NCBI RefSeq assembly: GCF_037940415.1 | Contig: NZ_CP149798.1 | Location: forward strand, 2,538,501 to 2,602,500 | Source of the DNA: Streptomyces sp. f51 | Lineage (GTDB): Bacteria > Actinomycetota > Actinomycetes > Streptomycetales > Streptomycetaceae | Length of the DNA: 64,000 nucleotides | Direction of reading: 5' to 3' | Shown here: positions 41,941 to 51,598 of the stretch, piece by piece | Numbering within the stretch: position 1 is the stretch's first letter | Layout: each line of letters opens with the position of its first letter | Translations under genes and position numbers: made by a program | The notes under the pieces: generated by a model | Told to the model about the DNA's origin: nothing | The model's input: the letters and a program-made list of their open reading frames with translations, nothing else | Database searches by the model: none

Positions 41941-43815
41941 GTGCGCGACTCCAGCACGGGAAGCACCGCAAGACCGAACGGGCCGGCCGAACCGGACAGA
42001 CCGTCAGCACCCTCCAGGCGTACGGTTCTCGCCGCCACGGCGGGCATCACCGCCGCGCTGGCCGCGGCCCCCCGCGCCCACGCGGCCGGGGCCGGCGCCC
42101 GCCCGGGCGACGACAAGGCCCTGCGCGCCCTGATCTCCCGTATGACACTGGAGGAGAAGGTCGGCCAGCTCTTCGTCATGCGGGTGTACGGCCATTCGGC
42201 CACCGCGCCCGACCAGGCCGACATCGACGCCAACCTCAGCGAGATCGGCGTCCGAACGGCCGCCGAGCTGATCGCCAAGTACCGCGTCGGCGGGATCATC
42301 TACTTCGCCTGGGCGCACAACACCCGTGATCCGCACCAGATCGCCGCGCTGTCGAACGGGATCCAGCGGGCCTCGCTCGCACAGCCGCGCGGGCTTCCGG
42401 TGCTGATCTCCACCGACCAGGAACACGGGATAGTGGCCAGGGTGGGCAAGCCCGCGACGCTGTTCCCGGGCGCGATGGCGCTGGGCGCCGGCGGTTCACG
42501 GGCCGACGCCCGGACGGTGGGCCGCATCGGCGGCGCCGAACTGCGCGCCATCGGCATCACCCAGGACTACTCCCCCGACGCCGACGTGAACGTCAACCCG
42601 GCCAACCCGGTGATCGGCGTCCGCTCCTTCGGCGCCGATCCGGAGGCCGTGGCGGGCCTGGTGGCGGCCGAGGTGAAGGGGTACCAGGGTTCGGGGGTCG
42701 CGGCCACGGCCAAGCACTTCCCCGGCCACGGCGACACCGCCGTGGACAGCCACTTCGGCTTCCCCGTGATCACCCACAGCCGCGAGCTGTGGTCGGAACT
42801 CGACGCGGTGCCCTTCAGGGCGGCGATCCGCGCCGGGATCGACTCGATCATGACCGCGCACATCATGGTCCCGGCACTCGACCCCGCCGGTGACCCCGCC
42901 ACCCTCTCCCATCCGATCGTCACCGGCGTCGTGCGCGGCGAACTGGGCTACGACGGCGTCGTGGTGACGGACGCGCTGGGCATGGAGGGCGTGCGGACGA
43001 AGTACGGCGACGACCGCGTCCCCGTCCTCGCGCTCAAGGCGGGTGTCGACCAGCTCCTCAACCCGCCGGACCTGGGCGTCGCGTGGAACGCGGTGCTGAA
43101 CGCCGTGCGAGGCGGCGAGCTGACCGAGGCCCGGCTCGACGAGTCGATCCTGCGCGTCCTGCGACTCAAGGCGAAGCACGGGCTGCTGCGCGATCCGTAC
43201 GTCTCCGACGCGGACGTCGACCGGGTGGTCGGCATCCCCGAGCACCTGAGGGCGGCCGACCGGATCGCCGAGCGGACCACCACGCTGCTGGTCAACGAGG
43301 AGGGGCTGCTCCCGCTCTCCAGGCGGCGCACGCCGAGGGTGCTGGTGGTGGGCGCCGATCCGGCCTCGCCCTCGCTGTCCGACGGGCCGCCCACCACCGT
43401 CGCCGCCGCCACGCTGACCGGTCTCGGCTTCACGGCGACCGCCCTGTCCACGGGGACGGCGCCGTCGGCCGCCACGATCGACAAGGCCGTCGCCGCCGCG
43501 GCCGGAGCCGACGCGGTGGTCGCCCTGACGTACAACCTGACGGCCACCGGGTCCCAGAAGACCCTGGTCGAACGGCTTGTCGCCACGGGGGTCCCGGTGA
43601 TCGCGGTCGCCATCCGCAACCCGTACGACATCGCCCAGATCCCCGGGGCCGGAGCCTTCCTGGCCTCCTACTCCTGGACCGATGTCGAGGTGCGCGCCGC
43701 CGCGCGGGTGATCGCCGGCCGGGTCCACCCGCGCGGCCGCCTCCCGGTGGCGGTGCAGCGGGCGGACGATCCGGCGCAGGTGCTGTATCCGATCGGGTAC
43801 GGGCTGAGGTACTAG
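41941..43815 (+). CDS. Tat-exported glycoside hydrolase family 3, NagZ-like
   Basis: A 624-aa GH3 enzyme, probable beta-N-acetylhexosaminidase. A twin-arginine signal is seen (SRRTVLAATAGITAALAAA, then APRAHAA), so it is exported folded. The GH3 barrel holds the NagZ-type motif KHFPGHGDTAVDSH (His/Asp dyad) and nucleophile Asp in VVVTDALGMEGV. A C-terminal GH3-C domain runs to the end. The GTG at 41941 with AGGGG upstream is chosen; the open frame before it is repeat DNA. Likely role: cell-wall or chitin sugar recovery. Confidence 0.93.
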   Translation: MRDSSTGSTARPNGPAEPDRPSAPSRRTVLAATAGITAALAAAPRAHAAGAGARPGDDKALRALISRMTLEEKVGQLFVMRVYGHSATAPDQADIDANLSEIGVRTAAELIAKYRVGGIIYFAWAHNTRDPHQIAALSNGIQRASLAQPRGLPVLISTDQEHGIVARVGKPATLFPGAMALGAGGSRADARTVGRIGGAELRAIGITQDYSPDADVNVNPANPVIGVRSFGADPEAVAGLVAAEVKGYQGSGVAATAKHFPGHGDTAVDSHFGFPVITHSRELWSELDAVPFRAAIRAGIDSIMTAHIMVPALDPAGDPATLSHPIVTGVVRGELGYDGVVVTDALGMEGVRTKYGDDRVPVLALKAGVDQLLNPPDLGVAWNAVLNAVRGGELTEARLDESILRVLRLKAKHGLLRDPYVSDADVDRVVGIPEHLRAADRIAERTTTLLVNEEGLLPLSRRRTPRVLVVGADPASPSLSDGPPTTVAAATLTGLGFTATALSTGTAPSAATIDKAVAAAAGADAVVALTYNLTATGSQKTLVERLVATGVPVIAVAIRNPYDIAQIPGAGAFLASYSWTDVEVRAAARVIAGRVHPRGRLPVAVQRADDPAQVLYPIGYGLRY

Positions 43816-43827
43816 CGGCACACGGTC

Positions 43828-43865
43828 CGACGGCCCTGCTCCGGGCGCCCGGAGCAGGGCCGTCG
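43828..43865. terminator. 18-bp perfect hairpin between convergent genes
   Basis: CGACGGCCCTGCTCCGGG and its exact complement with a 2-base centre, between the GH3 gene and the S37 peptidase. Bidirectional terminator. Confidence 0.88.
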
Positions 43866-43869
43866 CCGG

Positions 43870-45342
43870 CTACGGGCGCCCGGGCGTGTCCCGTTCGGTG
43901 TCCCGGCGGTCCAGCCTCGCGTCGAACCGCGCGAGCGGCCGGGCCGCGGACGGGTTCGCCCGGACCGCGGCGGAGGCGACCCCGGCCCAGTCGAGGACGC
44001 GGGCGGTGGCGAGCGCCTTCTCGTCGGCGACCAGCCCGGCGACGTTCGCTCCGTGGTTCAGCCCGGGTGCCGTGAAGACGTAGGAGTCGCGCGCCCCGGA
44101 GCCCAGGCGGAACCGTTCGGCCCCCCAGGGGTCGTTCTGGCCGTAGACGAACAGCATGTGGTGCGCGTGCCGGCGGACCCAGCCGTCCACGTCACGCATC
44201 GCCGAGGGCTGGAACCGCATCGGGATGGAGCGCGGCACGAAGTTGCGCGGGGGCTGGTAGCCGTAGCGGATGTACTTCTTCTCGATGGAGGGGAAGTGGA
44301 TGGTGGGCGCGCCCAGTTGGGTGCCTGCCTGGTAGTAGTACGGGGTGTACGTCTCCAGGCCCTGGTCGGTGTAGGCGGAGAAGCCGGAGATGGTGTCGAC
44401 GGTGTTCCAGATGTCGTCGTCGCTCGCGTGGGCGGCGTCGGCCGGGATCGTGTCGCAGTCCTTCAGCAGGCTGTACTGCCAGAAGCCCCAGACGTAGTCG
44501 AGCACGACCGCCTCGTACGCCCTGTCGAGGCCGCCGATCGTGGTGAAGGTGTAGCCGTTGTCCGCGGCGTACGCGGCGTACTTCCGCTCCAGGGGCTCCC
44601 GGCGCACCAGGGCCTCGCGCTGCACCGCGTCGAGCCGGTCGCGGCACTCCTTGGTGCCGACCCGCGCGAAGAAGCGGTCGTAGGCCGAGTCCTCGTCGTT
44701 CACGACGTCGTTCGGCGCGACATAGGCGACGACGCCGTCCATGTCCCGCGGGTAGAAGCGCTCGTAGTACGTGGCGGTCATGCCGCCCTTGGAGCCTCCG
44801 GTGGAGATCCACTTCCGGCCGTAGATCGGCTTGAGCGCCTGGAAGATCCGGTGCTGGTCACTGGCCGCCTGCCAGATGTCGAGCGTGGACCAGTCGGCCG
44901 GGTCGGGCCGGGAGGGCGTGAAGAAGCGGTACTCCATCGAGACCTGGTTGCCGTCCACGATCTGGGTCGGCTCGCGCCGGCTCGGGGTGGTGGAGACGTT
45001 GTAGCCGCCGGTGTAGAACACCGTCGGCCGCGCGGTGTCCTTGTGCAGCACGGTGATCCGCTGCTGGAACGTGCCCCGGGACGGGTGCCGGTGGTCGACG
45101 GGCTGGGTGTAGTTCAGGACGAAGAACCGGTAGCCGGTGTAGGGCTTCTCCTGGACGAGGCTCATGCCCGGTATCGCGAGAAGCCGGTCCAGGATGTCCC
45201 TGTCGTCGTCGGCCGTGGTCGCCGCGCCGGTCGTTCCTGTGGTGCCGTGGGCCTCCGGCGGGCCGGCGGTGGCCGTCCCGGCCGTGCTCAGCGTGCCGAT
45301 GAGCACCGTGAGCACGAGCAGCCCTCTGAGCGCCTTGCGCAT
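43870..45342 (-). CDS. secreted S37-family tripeptidyl aminopeptidase
   Basis: A 490-aa exported serine peptidase of family S37 (PS-10 / prolyl tripeptidyl aminopeptidase type). Sec signal: RGLLVLTVLIGTLSTAGTATA. The mature part has FVLNYTQPVDH and TVFYTGGYN, the nucleophile elbow STGGSKGGMTATYY, Asp in YGQNDPWGAERF and His in APGLNHGANV. Such enzymes remove tripeptides from secreted proproteins or nutrients. The ATG at 45342 has GGGGAGG 5 bases away. Confidence 0.92.
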   Translation of the reverse strand: MRKALRGLLVLTVLIGTLSTAGTATAGPPEAHGTTGTTGAATTADDDRDILDRLLAIPGMSLVQEKPYTGYRFFVLNYTQPVDHRHPSRGTFQQRITVLHKDTARPTVFYTGGYNVSTTPSRREPTQIVDGNQVSMEYRFFTPSRPDPADWSTLDIWQAASDQHRIFQALKPIYGRKWISTGGSKGGMTATYYERFYPRDMDGVVAYVAPNDVVNDEDSAYDRFFARVGTKECRDRLDAVQREALVRREPLERKYAAYAADNGYTFTTIGGLDRAYEAVVLDYVWGFWQYSLLKDCDTIPADAAHASDDDIWNTVDTISGFSAYTDQGLETYTPYYYQAGTQLGAPTIHFPSIEKKYIRYGYQPPRNFVPRSIPMRFQPSAMRDVDGWVRRHAHHMLFVYGQNDPWGAERFRLGSGARDSYVFTAPGLNHGANVAGLVADEKALATARVLDWAGVASAAVRANPSAARPLARFDARLDRRDTERDTPGRP

Positions 45343-45429
45343 GCACCCTCCCCTGGGAATACGCAGCTTTCCGCCGGAACCTAACGGAGCAACTCCCGTG
45401 ACACCAGGGGGTCTTGGGTCATACGTGGG

Positions 45430-45819
45430 TCAGCACAGGATCCAGCCGGAACTCACCGATCCCGAGCCGACCGAGCCCTTGATCCGCACGCAGCGGTGGC
45501 CCGCGTACAGGGTCACCGGGCCCGCGTGATGCGCGAAGTGCCCGGCGTCCATCACCGGTCGGCCGCCGCGCGCCTGCACGCTGACGGACATCCGCTTGCG
45601 CGAGCCCCGCCCCTCGGGGAAGGTCACGGCGCAGACGTAACCGCTGCGCTTGAACACCTGGACGGAACCGGTCGTGAAGGGCAGGGTGCGGACCTTGCGT
45701 CCCGAGCAGAAGCCGGGGGCGGCCTGTGCGCTGCCCGGACTCATGAAGGCGAGCAGTCCGGCCGCGGCCAGCACGGCCAGGCCGAGCGCCAGGCGTCGGC
45801 GTATCGCACCACTGTCCAC
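45430..45819 (-). CDS. small secreted protein, four cysteines
   Basis: A 129-aa protein I do not recognise. A Sec signal (ALGLAVLAAAGLLAFMSPG, then SAQA) leaves a mature domain of about 90 residues with four Cys (FCSGRK, VCAVTF, RCVRIK and the C-terminal Cys), able to form two disulphides, and many Gly/Ser/Lys/Arg. The GTG at 45819 follows GGGAGGGA. The position beside the aminopeptidase is suggestive of a secreted partner or inhibitor but is no evidence by itself. Confidence 0.75.
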   Translation of the reverse strand: MDSGAIRRRLALGLAVLAAAGLLAFMSPGSAQAAPGFCSGRKVRTLPFTTGSVQVFKRSGYVCAVTFPEGRGSRKRMSVSVQARGGRPVMDAGHFAHHAGPVTLYAGHRCVRIKGSVGSGSVSSGWILC

Positions 45820-46004
45820 TGTCGTCCCTCCCGCAGCAATCAGCGTACTGGTGTACGGACGCGGAACACGCGGCGGACGGTTGCGTACCGCTACGACTTT
45901 CGCGGCACGGCCCGCGTCACCCGTGCGAGGTTTTTTCCTTTTCGGACACAACCGTGCCCGTTTCTCCTTGGTCCAACGGAGCAGGAAACGAAAGGCGGTT
46001 ACTC

Positions 46005-46481
46005 ATGTCCGGCCTCAAGTCATCTCTCACGACCGGTCGCGCGCTCGTCGCCGCGGCCCTTCTGATCGCCGTGGGCGCCTCGGTGCCCGCCGTCGCGAGC
46101 TCCACCGCGGCGCCGCCCGCGCGCGGCGGCAGCAACGGTCCCGCCTACGACCGCGTGGCCGACTTCTACGGCGCCTACATCGACGCCGTGACCGACGGGG
46201 ACTCCGGCACCCTGAGCACCCGGCTGCGGACCTTCTATCTGACCCCGGCCCTGCGCACCCAGCTGACCGGCTGGGAGCACCGGCAGCACGCGGACGGGGT
46301 GCTGCGCGCCCAGGACGTGCCGAGCGCCTGGCGGGTGACGGCGGGTGACAGCGGCGCCGGGCACACCTGGTCGACGGTCCGGCTCACCTGGGGCTCCGCC
46401 GCGCACCCGACGTACACGTATCTGACGGTGCAGTCGGATCTGGCCACCAAGAAGATCTCCGGCATCAAGCCGAGGAGCTGA
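46005..46481 (+). CDS. small secreted protein of unknown function
   Basis: A 158-aa protein. Signal peptide ALVAAALLIAVGASVPAVASS, then a mature domain starting after AAPPARGG with AYDRVADFYGAYIDAV and ending in YLTVQSDLATKKISGIK; it looks like a small alpha+beta fold (NTF2/SnoaL-like arrangement is possible). No catalytic motif or Cys seen. The ATG at 46005 follows AAAGGCGG. It converges on the ABC exporter with a 4-bp gap. Confidence 0.75.
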   Translation: MSGLKSSLTTGRALVAAALLIAVGASVPAVASSTAAPPARGGSNGPAYDRVADFYGAYIDAVTDGDSGTLSTRLRTFYLTPALRTQLTGWEHRQHADGVLRAQDVPSAWRVTAGDSGAGHTWSTVRLTWGSAAHPTYTYLTVQSDLATKKISGIKPRS

Positions 46482-46485
46482 CGGC

Positions 46486-49400
46486 TCAGGCCGAGGAGCC
46501 GACCGGCTCCTCGGGTTCCGGGGCGCCCACGAAGGTCCGCCAGAGCGCCGCGTAACGACCGTCCAGGCGGAGCAGTTCCTCGTGGGTGCCGTCCTCGGCG
46601 ACCCGGCCGTGGTCCATCACGACGACCCGGTCCGCGCGGGCGGCCGTCGTCAGCCGGTGGGCGACCACCAGCGTCGTACGGCGGCCCGCCAGCCGGTCGG
46701 TGGCCTGGTTGACCAGGGCCTCGGTCGCCAGGTCCAGTGCCGCCGTCGCCTCGTCCAGGAGCAGGACGTCCGGGTCGACCAGTTCGGCGCGGGCCAGTGC
46801 GATCAGCTGGCGCTGCCCCGCGGAGAGGTTGCGGCCGCGTTCGGCGACCTCGTGGAGGTAGCCGCCGTCCAGCGTGGCGATCATGTCGTGCGCCCCGACC
46901 GCGCGGGCGGCGGCCTCCACCTCGGCGTCGCCGGCGCCCGGACGCCCGTAGGCGATGGCGTCGCGGACGGTCCCCTGGAAGAGATAGGCCTCCTGCGGGA
47001 CCACTCCGAGCCGGTGCCGGTAGGAGGTGATGTCCAGGTCGCGCAGGTCCATGCCGTCGGCCGTCACGCGCCCGGCCGTCGGGTCGTAGAACCGGGCGAC
47101 CAGCTTCACGAGCGTCGACTTGCCCGCGCCGGTCTCGCCGACGAAGGCGACCGTCTGCCCGGCGGGGATGCGCAGCGACACGCCGCTGAGCGCCTCCTCG
47201 GCGTCGCCCTCGCCACCGTACGCGAAGCCGACGTCCTCGAAGGCGATCTCGCCGCGCAGCGACGCGACCCGCAGCGGCTCGGCGGCGGACTTCGTCGAGG
47301 CCGGTTCGCGGAGCAGTTCCTGGATGCGGCCGAGCGAGACGGTGGCCTGCTGGTAGCCGTCGAACACCTGGGACAGCTGCTGCACGGGCGCGAAGAACAG
47401 GTCGATGTAGAGGAGGTAGGCGACCAGGGCGCCGGTCGTGAGGGTGCCGGAGTCGATCCGGTGGGCGCCCACGACCAGGACGGCGGCCGCGGCCCCCGAG
47501 GCCAGCAGCTGGACGAAGGGGAAGTAGACGGAGATCAGCCACTGTCCGCGGATACGGGCCCGGCGGTAGCTGTCGCTGCCCTCCGCGAACCGCCGCGCGC
47601 TCGCGTCCTCGCGCCGGAACGCCTGGAGGATCCGCAGCCCGGACACCGACTCCTGGAGGTCGGCGTTGACCACCGACACCCGCTCTCGGGCCAGTTCGTA
47701 CGCCTTCACGCTCGCCCGGCGGAAGAAGAACGTGCCGACGACCAGCGGCGGCAGCGTCACGAAGACGACCAGCGCGAGCTGCACGTCGATCACCAGCAGG
47801 GCGGCCATGATGCCGAAGAAGGTGACGACGGAGACGAACGCGGTGACGAGCCCGGTCTGGAGGAACGTCGACAGGGCGTCGACGTCCGTCGTCATCCGGG
47901 TCATGATCCGGCCGGTGAGCTCGCGCTCGTAGTAGTCGAGTCCCAGGCGCTGGAGCTGCGCGAAGATCTTCAGGCGCAGGCTGTACAGGACCCGCTCGCC
48001 GGTGCGGCCGGTCTTGCGGGTCTCGCCGATCTGCGCGGCCCACTGCACGAGCACGGTGATCAGCGCGAGCGCGGCGGCGGCCCAGACCGCGCCGAGCGCG
48101 AGCCGGGTGACGCCCTGGTCGATGCCGTGCCGGATCAGGATGGGCAGCAGCAGCGTCATGACCGCGTCGACGGCGACCAGCGCGAGGCTGACGAGCAGCG
48201 GGGCGCCGAAGCCGCGCAGGAGCCGGCGCAGTCCGTAGGAGTCCTCGGGCGTGACCGCGCGGACCTCGTCGACGTCCGGGACGTCGGTGGCCGGGGGCAG
48301 CGCCTCGACCTGGGCGAGGAGCCCCGGGGTGGCGGGCATGCCTTCGAGCGCGTTGTCGCGGGGCTCGCGGTCGCCGCTCCACAGACGCGGTGTCACCCCG
48401 CGCTCGGCGTCGAACTCGGCGTCCAGTTCCTCGCGCACGGAGCTGTCCTCGCGCGGCGCGGCCGGCGGGAGGTGTCCGGGCGAGACCCCGCCCAGCTCGT
48501 CGGGGTCGGTGAGCAGCCGCCGGTAGAGCGCGGAGCGGGCCTGGAGCTCGTCGTGGGTGCCGATGTCGGCGAGCCGTCCGCCGTCCAGGACGGCGATGCG
48601 GTCGGCGAGGTTGAGCGTGGAGCGGCGGTGCGCGATCAGCAGGGTCGTACGGCCCCGCATGACCTGGGCGAGCGCCTCGTGGATCTCGTGCTCGACCTGG
48701 GCGTCGACGGCGGAGGTGGCGTCGTCGAGGACGAGCAGCCGCGGGTCGGTGAGGATGGCGCGGGCGAGCGCGACGCGCTGGCGCTGGCCTCCGGAGAGGG
48801 TGAGGCCGTGCTCGCCGACCTTGGTGTCGTAGCCGCCGGGCAGCTCGGCGATGAAGCGGTGCGCCTGGGCCGCGCGGGCGGCGGTCTCTATCTCGTCCTG
48901 GGTGGCGTCCGGGCGGCCGTAGGCGATGTTGGCGCGCACGGTGTCGGAGAAGAGGAAGGAGTCCTCGGGGACGAGCCCGATCGCGGCGCGCAGGGACTCG
49001 GTCGTCAGCTCGCGGACGTCGTGCCCGCCGATGAGGACGGCGCCGTGGGTCACGTCGTAGAAGCGGGGCAGCAGCAGCGAGACCGTCGACTTGCCCGAGC
49101 CGGAGGAACCGACGACGGCGAGGGTCTCGCCGGGCCGGATCTCGAAGCTCAGCCCGTCCAGGACGGGCCGGTCCTCGGTGTAGCCGAAGGACACGTCGTC
49201 GAACTCGACGGTGGCGGGCGCGTCGGCCGGGAGGGTCTTGGTGCCGTCCTTGATCGACGGTTCGGTGTCGATGAGCTCCAGCACGCGTTCGGCGCCCGCG
49301 CGGGCCTGCTGCCCGACGGTCAGCACGACGGCCAGCATCCGCACGGGTCCCACGAGCTGCGCGAGGTAGGTGGAGAACGCTACGAAGGTGCCCAGCGTGA

Positions 49401-50214
49401 TCTGGCCGCGCACGGCGAGCCAGCCGCCGAGCGCGAGCATCGCGACCTGGCCGAGGGCGGGCACGGCCTGGAGGGCCGGGGTGTACCGGGCGTTGAGCCG
49501 GATGGTCCGCAGCCGGCCGGCGAAGAGCCGTCGGCCGACCTCGCGCAGTTTGCCGGTCTCCTGCTCCTCCTGGCCGAAGCCCTTCACCACGCGCACCCCG
49601 CTGACGGCGCCGTCGACGACACCGGCCACGGCGGCGGCCTGCGCCTGCGCGTACCAGGTGGCGGGGTGCAGCCGGGAGCGGCTGCGCTTGGCGACGAACC
49701 ACAGGGCGGGGGCGACGGCCAGCGCGACCAGGGTGAGCGGCAGCGACAGCGCGGCCATGATCGCGAGGGAGATCAGGAAGAGCAGGACGTTCCCGATGGT
49801 CATCGGGAGCATGAAGAGCAGGCCCTGGATCAGCTGGAGGTCGCTGGTCGCACGGCCCACGACCTGGCCCGTGGACAGCTCGTCCTGGCGCCGCCCGTCG
49901 AGCCGGGTGATCGTCCCGTACATGTCGGTCCGCAGATCGTGCTGGACGTCGAGGGCGAGCCTGCCGCCGTAGTAGCGCCGGACGAAGGTGAGGGCGTAGA
50001 CGAGGACGGCGGCGCCGAGCAGCGCGCCCGCCCAGGGGGCCATGCCCCGGCTGTGGTCGCCGATGACGTCGTCGATGATCACCTTGGTGATCAGCGGGAC
50101 CACCGCCATCAGGGCCATGCCGCCCAGTGAGGAGCCGAGCGCGAGCACCACGTCCTTCGGGTACCGCCAGGCGTACCCGGCGAGCCGCCGCGCCCATCCC
50201 CGTTCCGTCGCCAC
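46486..50214 (-). CDS. fused asymmetric ABC exporter (TMD-NBD-TMD-NBD)
   Basis: A 1242-aa full-length ABC exporter, like two half-transporters joined by an acidic linker (residues about 575-660). First half: six helices, then NBD1 with Walker A GSSGSGKST, signature LSGGQRQRV and Walker B LLVLDDATSAVD, in which the catalytic Glu is Asp. Second half: six helices, NBD2 with GETGAGKST, signature LSAGQRQLI and LLLDEATAALD. So one composite site (NBD1 Walker plus NBD2 signature) is degenerate, as in heterodimeric multidrug exporters such as TM287/288. The GTG at 50214 has GGAAGG upstream; an earlier TTG is unlikely. Probably exports drugs or lipids. Confidence 0.93.
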   Translation of the reverse strand: MATERGWARRLAGYAWRYPKDVVLALGSSLGGMALMAVVPLITKVIIDDVIGDHSRGMAPWAGALLGAAVLVYALTFVRRYYGGRLALDVQHDLRTDMYGTITRLDGRRQDELSTGQVVGRATSDLQLIQGLLFMLPMTIGNVLLFLISLAIMAALSLPLTLVALAVAPALWFVAKRSRSRLHPATWYAQAQAAAVAGVVDGAVSGVRVVKGFGQEEQETGKLREVGRRLFAGRLRTIRLNARYTPALQAVPALGQVAMLALGGWLAVRGQITLGTFVAFSTYLAQLVGPVRMLAVVLTVGQQARAGAERVLELIDTEPSIKDGTKTLPADAPATVEFDDVSFGYTEDRPVLDGLSFEIRPGETLAVVGSSGSGKSTVSLLLPRFYDVTHGAVLIGGHDVRELTTESLRAAIGLVPEDSFLFSDTVRANIAYGRPDATQDEIETAARAAQAHRFIAELPGGYDTKVGEHGLTLSGGQRQRVALARAILTDPRLLVLDDATSAVDAQVEHEIHEALAQVMRGRTTLLIAHRRSTLNLADRIAVLDGGRLADIGTHDELQARSALYRRLLTDPDELGGVSPGHLPPAAPREDSSVREELDAEFDAERGVTPRLWSGDREPRDNALEGMPATPGLLAQVEALPPATDVPDVDEVRAVTPEDSYGLRRLLRGFGAPLLVSLALVAVDAVMTLLLPILIRHGIDQGVTRLALGAVWAAAALALITVLVQWAAQIGETRKTGRTGERVLYSLRLKIFAQLQRLGLDYYERELTGRIMTRMTTDVDALSTFLQTGLVTAFVSVVTFFGIMAALLVIDVQLALVVFVTLPPLVVGTFFFRRASVKAYELARERVSVVNADLQESVSGLRILQAFRREDASARRFAEGSDSYRRARIRGQWLISVYFPFVQLLASGAAAAVLVVGAHRIDSGTLTTGALVAYLLYIDLFFAPVQQLSQVFDGYQQATVSLGRIQELLREPASTKSAAEPLRVASLRGEIAFEDVGFAYGGEGDAEEALSGVSLRIPAGQTVAFVGETGAGKSTLVKLVARFYDPTAGRVTADGMDLRDLDITSYRHRLGVVPQEAYLFQGTVRDAIAYGRPGAGDAEVEAAARAVGAHDMIATLDGGYLHEVAERGRNLSAGQRQLIALARAELVDPDVLLLDEATAALDLATEALVNQATDRLAGRRTTLVVAHRLTTAARADRVVVMDHGRVAEDGTHEELLRLDGRYAALWRTFVGAPEPEEPVGSSA

Positions 50215-50317
50215 TCCGGCACCTTCCGTAGATCTCACTCCGCCGGAAGGCTCCAACACCGAGGGAAGCGGATTTCATCCCTCCGCAACAATTCGTCCGC
50301 CCAGCCCCACGACAGCG

Positions 50318-50353
50318 GTCCGCCCGCCCGGCACGGTGGCCGGGCGGGCGGAC
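50318..50353 (-). terminator. 14-bp hairpin after the beta-lactamase-like gene
   Basis: GTCCGCCCGCCCGG and its exact complement around an 8-base loop, 41 bases past the stop. Confidence 0.75.
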
Positions 50354-50393
50354 GGGAGAGCGCGGGCGTCGCTGCGCGGGAGGAAGGTCCCGG

Positions 50394-51317
50394 TCAGCCC
50401 GCGGGAACGGCCGGGAACGCCTCCGCCGGCTGCGAGGTCGGCGTGAACCGCTGAGGGGCGACCGCGGTCGGCACGAGGTCCTTGTGGATGGCCTTGGCGA
50501 CCCCCTGGATGGTGGCCACGCCGTAGTCCATGGTGCTGCTCCCGACGGTGAGCACCGACATCATGTAGTCGTGGCCGCCGCCGTTGAAGGTGCCGAGGCT
50601 GTGCACCCGCCACGCGTTCGTGGAGCGCGAGAGCCAGCCGTTCTTGACGTGCACGGCGACCGTCGAGGGGGCTCCGGCCGGTGTCCCCCAGCGCTGCGAG
50701 GAGATGACCTGGCCCATGAGCTTCAGGATGTAGGCGCGGGAGTTGTCGCTCAGCACCGTGTTCTTGGCGGTGACGAGCTTGAGCAGCTTCTGCTCGTCGG
50801 TGACGTTGATCTGCGTCAGACCCCAGTAGCCGCCGGTGCCCGGCGTCGTCTTCGTCATCCCCGCCGCGGTCAGGAAGCCCTTGATCTTCGTCAGACCGAG
50901 CTGGTTCCAGAGCTTCGTGGTCGAGGCGTTGTCCGACTGGGTGATCATCTTGGTGGCGAGCGAGGTCTCGGTGCTCGTCAGATAGCGGTTGTGCTTCTTC
51001 GCGTCCCACAGCAGCGTGGCGAGCACGGTGACCTTCACCGTGCTGGCCGAGTCGAACAAGGTGGTGGCGCGGAGTGTGCAGGTGGTGTTGGTGGAGCGGT
51101 CGTACAGGCCGATCGCGACGGTGCCCCTGCGGTTGGCGAGCGCCGCGGTGATGTCCGTCTTGAGTTTGGCGGCCAGACCCGCCTTGCCCGACGTGCAGCT
51201 GACCGTCGGCGCCGCGGCGGCGCCGGCCGGGGCCGCGGCGAGCGCGATCGGCAGGATCACCGCGGCGCCGAGGCTCGTCGCGAGCACACGGGCAGCCCGG
51301 GATATCCGGTGAGTCAT
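50394..51317 (-). CDS. secreted class A beta-lactamase-like serine hydrolase
   Basis: A 307-aa exported protein. Signal: VLATSLGAAVILPIALAAAPAGA. Penicillin-binding fold motifs: SASTVKVT (SxxK nucleophile), QSDNAST (SDN) and VKNGWL, where KNG replaces the usual KTG/KSG. No clear ExxxN (Glu166) motif is seen, so strong beta-lactamase activity is doubtful; a D-Ala-D-Ala peptidase-like or cell-wall role is possible. The ATG at 51317 has GGGAAG upstream. A minisatellite lies just upstream. Confidence 0.85.
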   Translation of the reverse strand: MTHRISRAARVLATSLGAAVILPIALAAAPAGAAAAPTVSCTSGKAGLAAKLKTDITAALANRRGTVAIGLYDRSTNTTCTLRATTLFDSASTVKVTVLATLLWDAKKHNRYLTSTETSLATKMITQSDNASTTKLWNQLGLTKIKGFLTAAGMTKTTPGTGGYWGLTQINVTDEQKLLKLVTAKNTVLSDNSRAYILKLMGQVISSQRWGTPAGAPSTVAVHVKNGWLSRSTNAWRVHSLGTFNGGGHDYMMSVLTVGSSTMDYGVATIQGVAKAIHKDLVPTAVAPQRFTPTSQPAEAFPAVPAG

Positions 51318-51450
51318 GGAGGCTTCCCATCCCCTTGAAGCGATACGAACGCGCCAAGGGCGCGCTCGCATCGAATGACTCACAACCGCGTACGAAAGTT
51401 GTACGGATGTTCTGGGGTACGGGGGTTCGGACGCGGGAGCCCGAACGGCT

Positions 51451-51541
51451 CGGGCACGGAAGCCCTGACACCCCGGGCACGGAAGCCCGAACGCCCCGGG
51501 CACGGAAGCCCTGACACCGCGGGCGTGGAGCCCGAACGCAC
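51451..51541. repeat. 23-bp minisatellite, about four copies
   Basis: Units start CGGGCACGGAAGCCC followed by TGACACC or GAACGCC, at 51451, 51474, 51497 and a diverged 51520. They lie between the beta-lactamase-like and GT39 genes; no gene there. Confidence 0.85.
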
Positions 51542-51598
51542 AGCTCACCCCCAGGCGGGCCACAGTGGGCGCCCATCGGCGCGCGGCAGGGTGCGACG

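Noticed and set aside
46582..50130. 1182-codon plus-strand frame opposite the ABC exporter
   Set aside because: Antisense shadow, Gly/Asp/Gln-rich with no domain.
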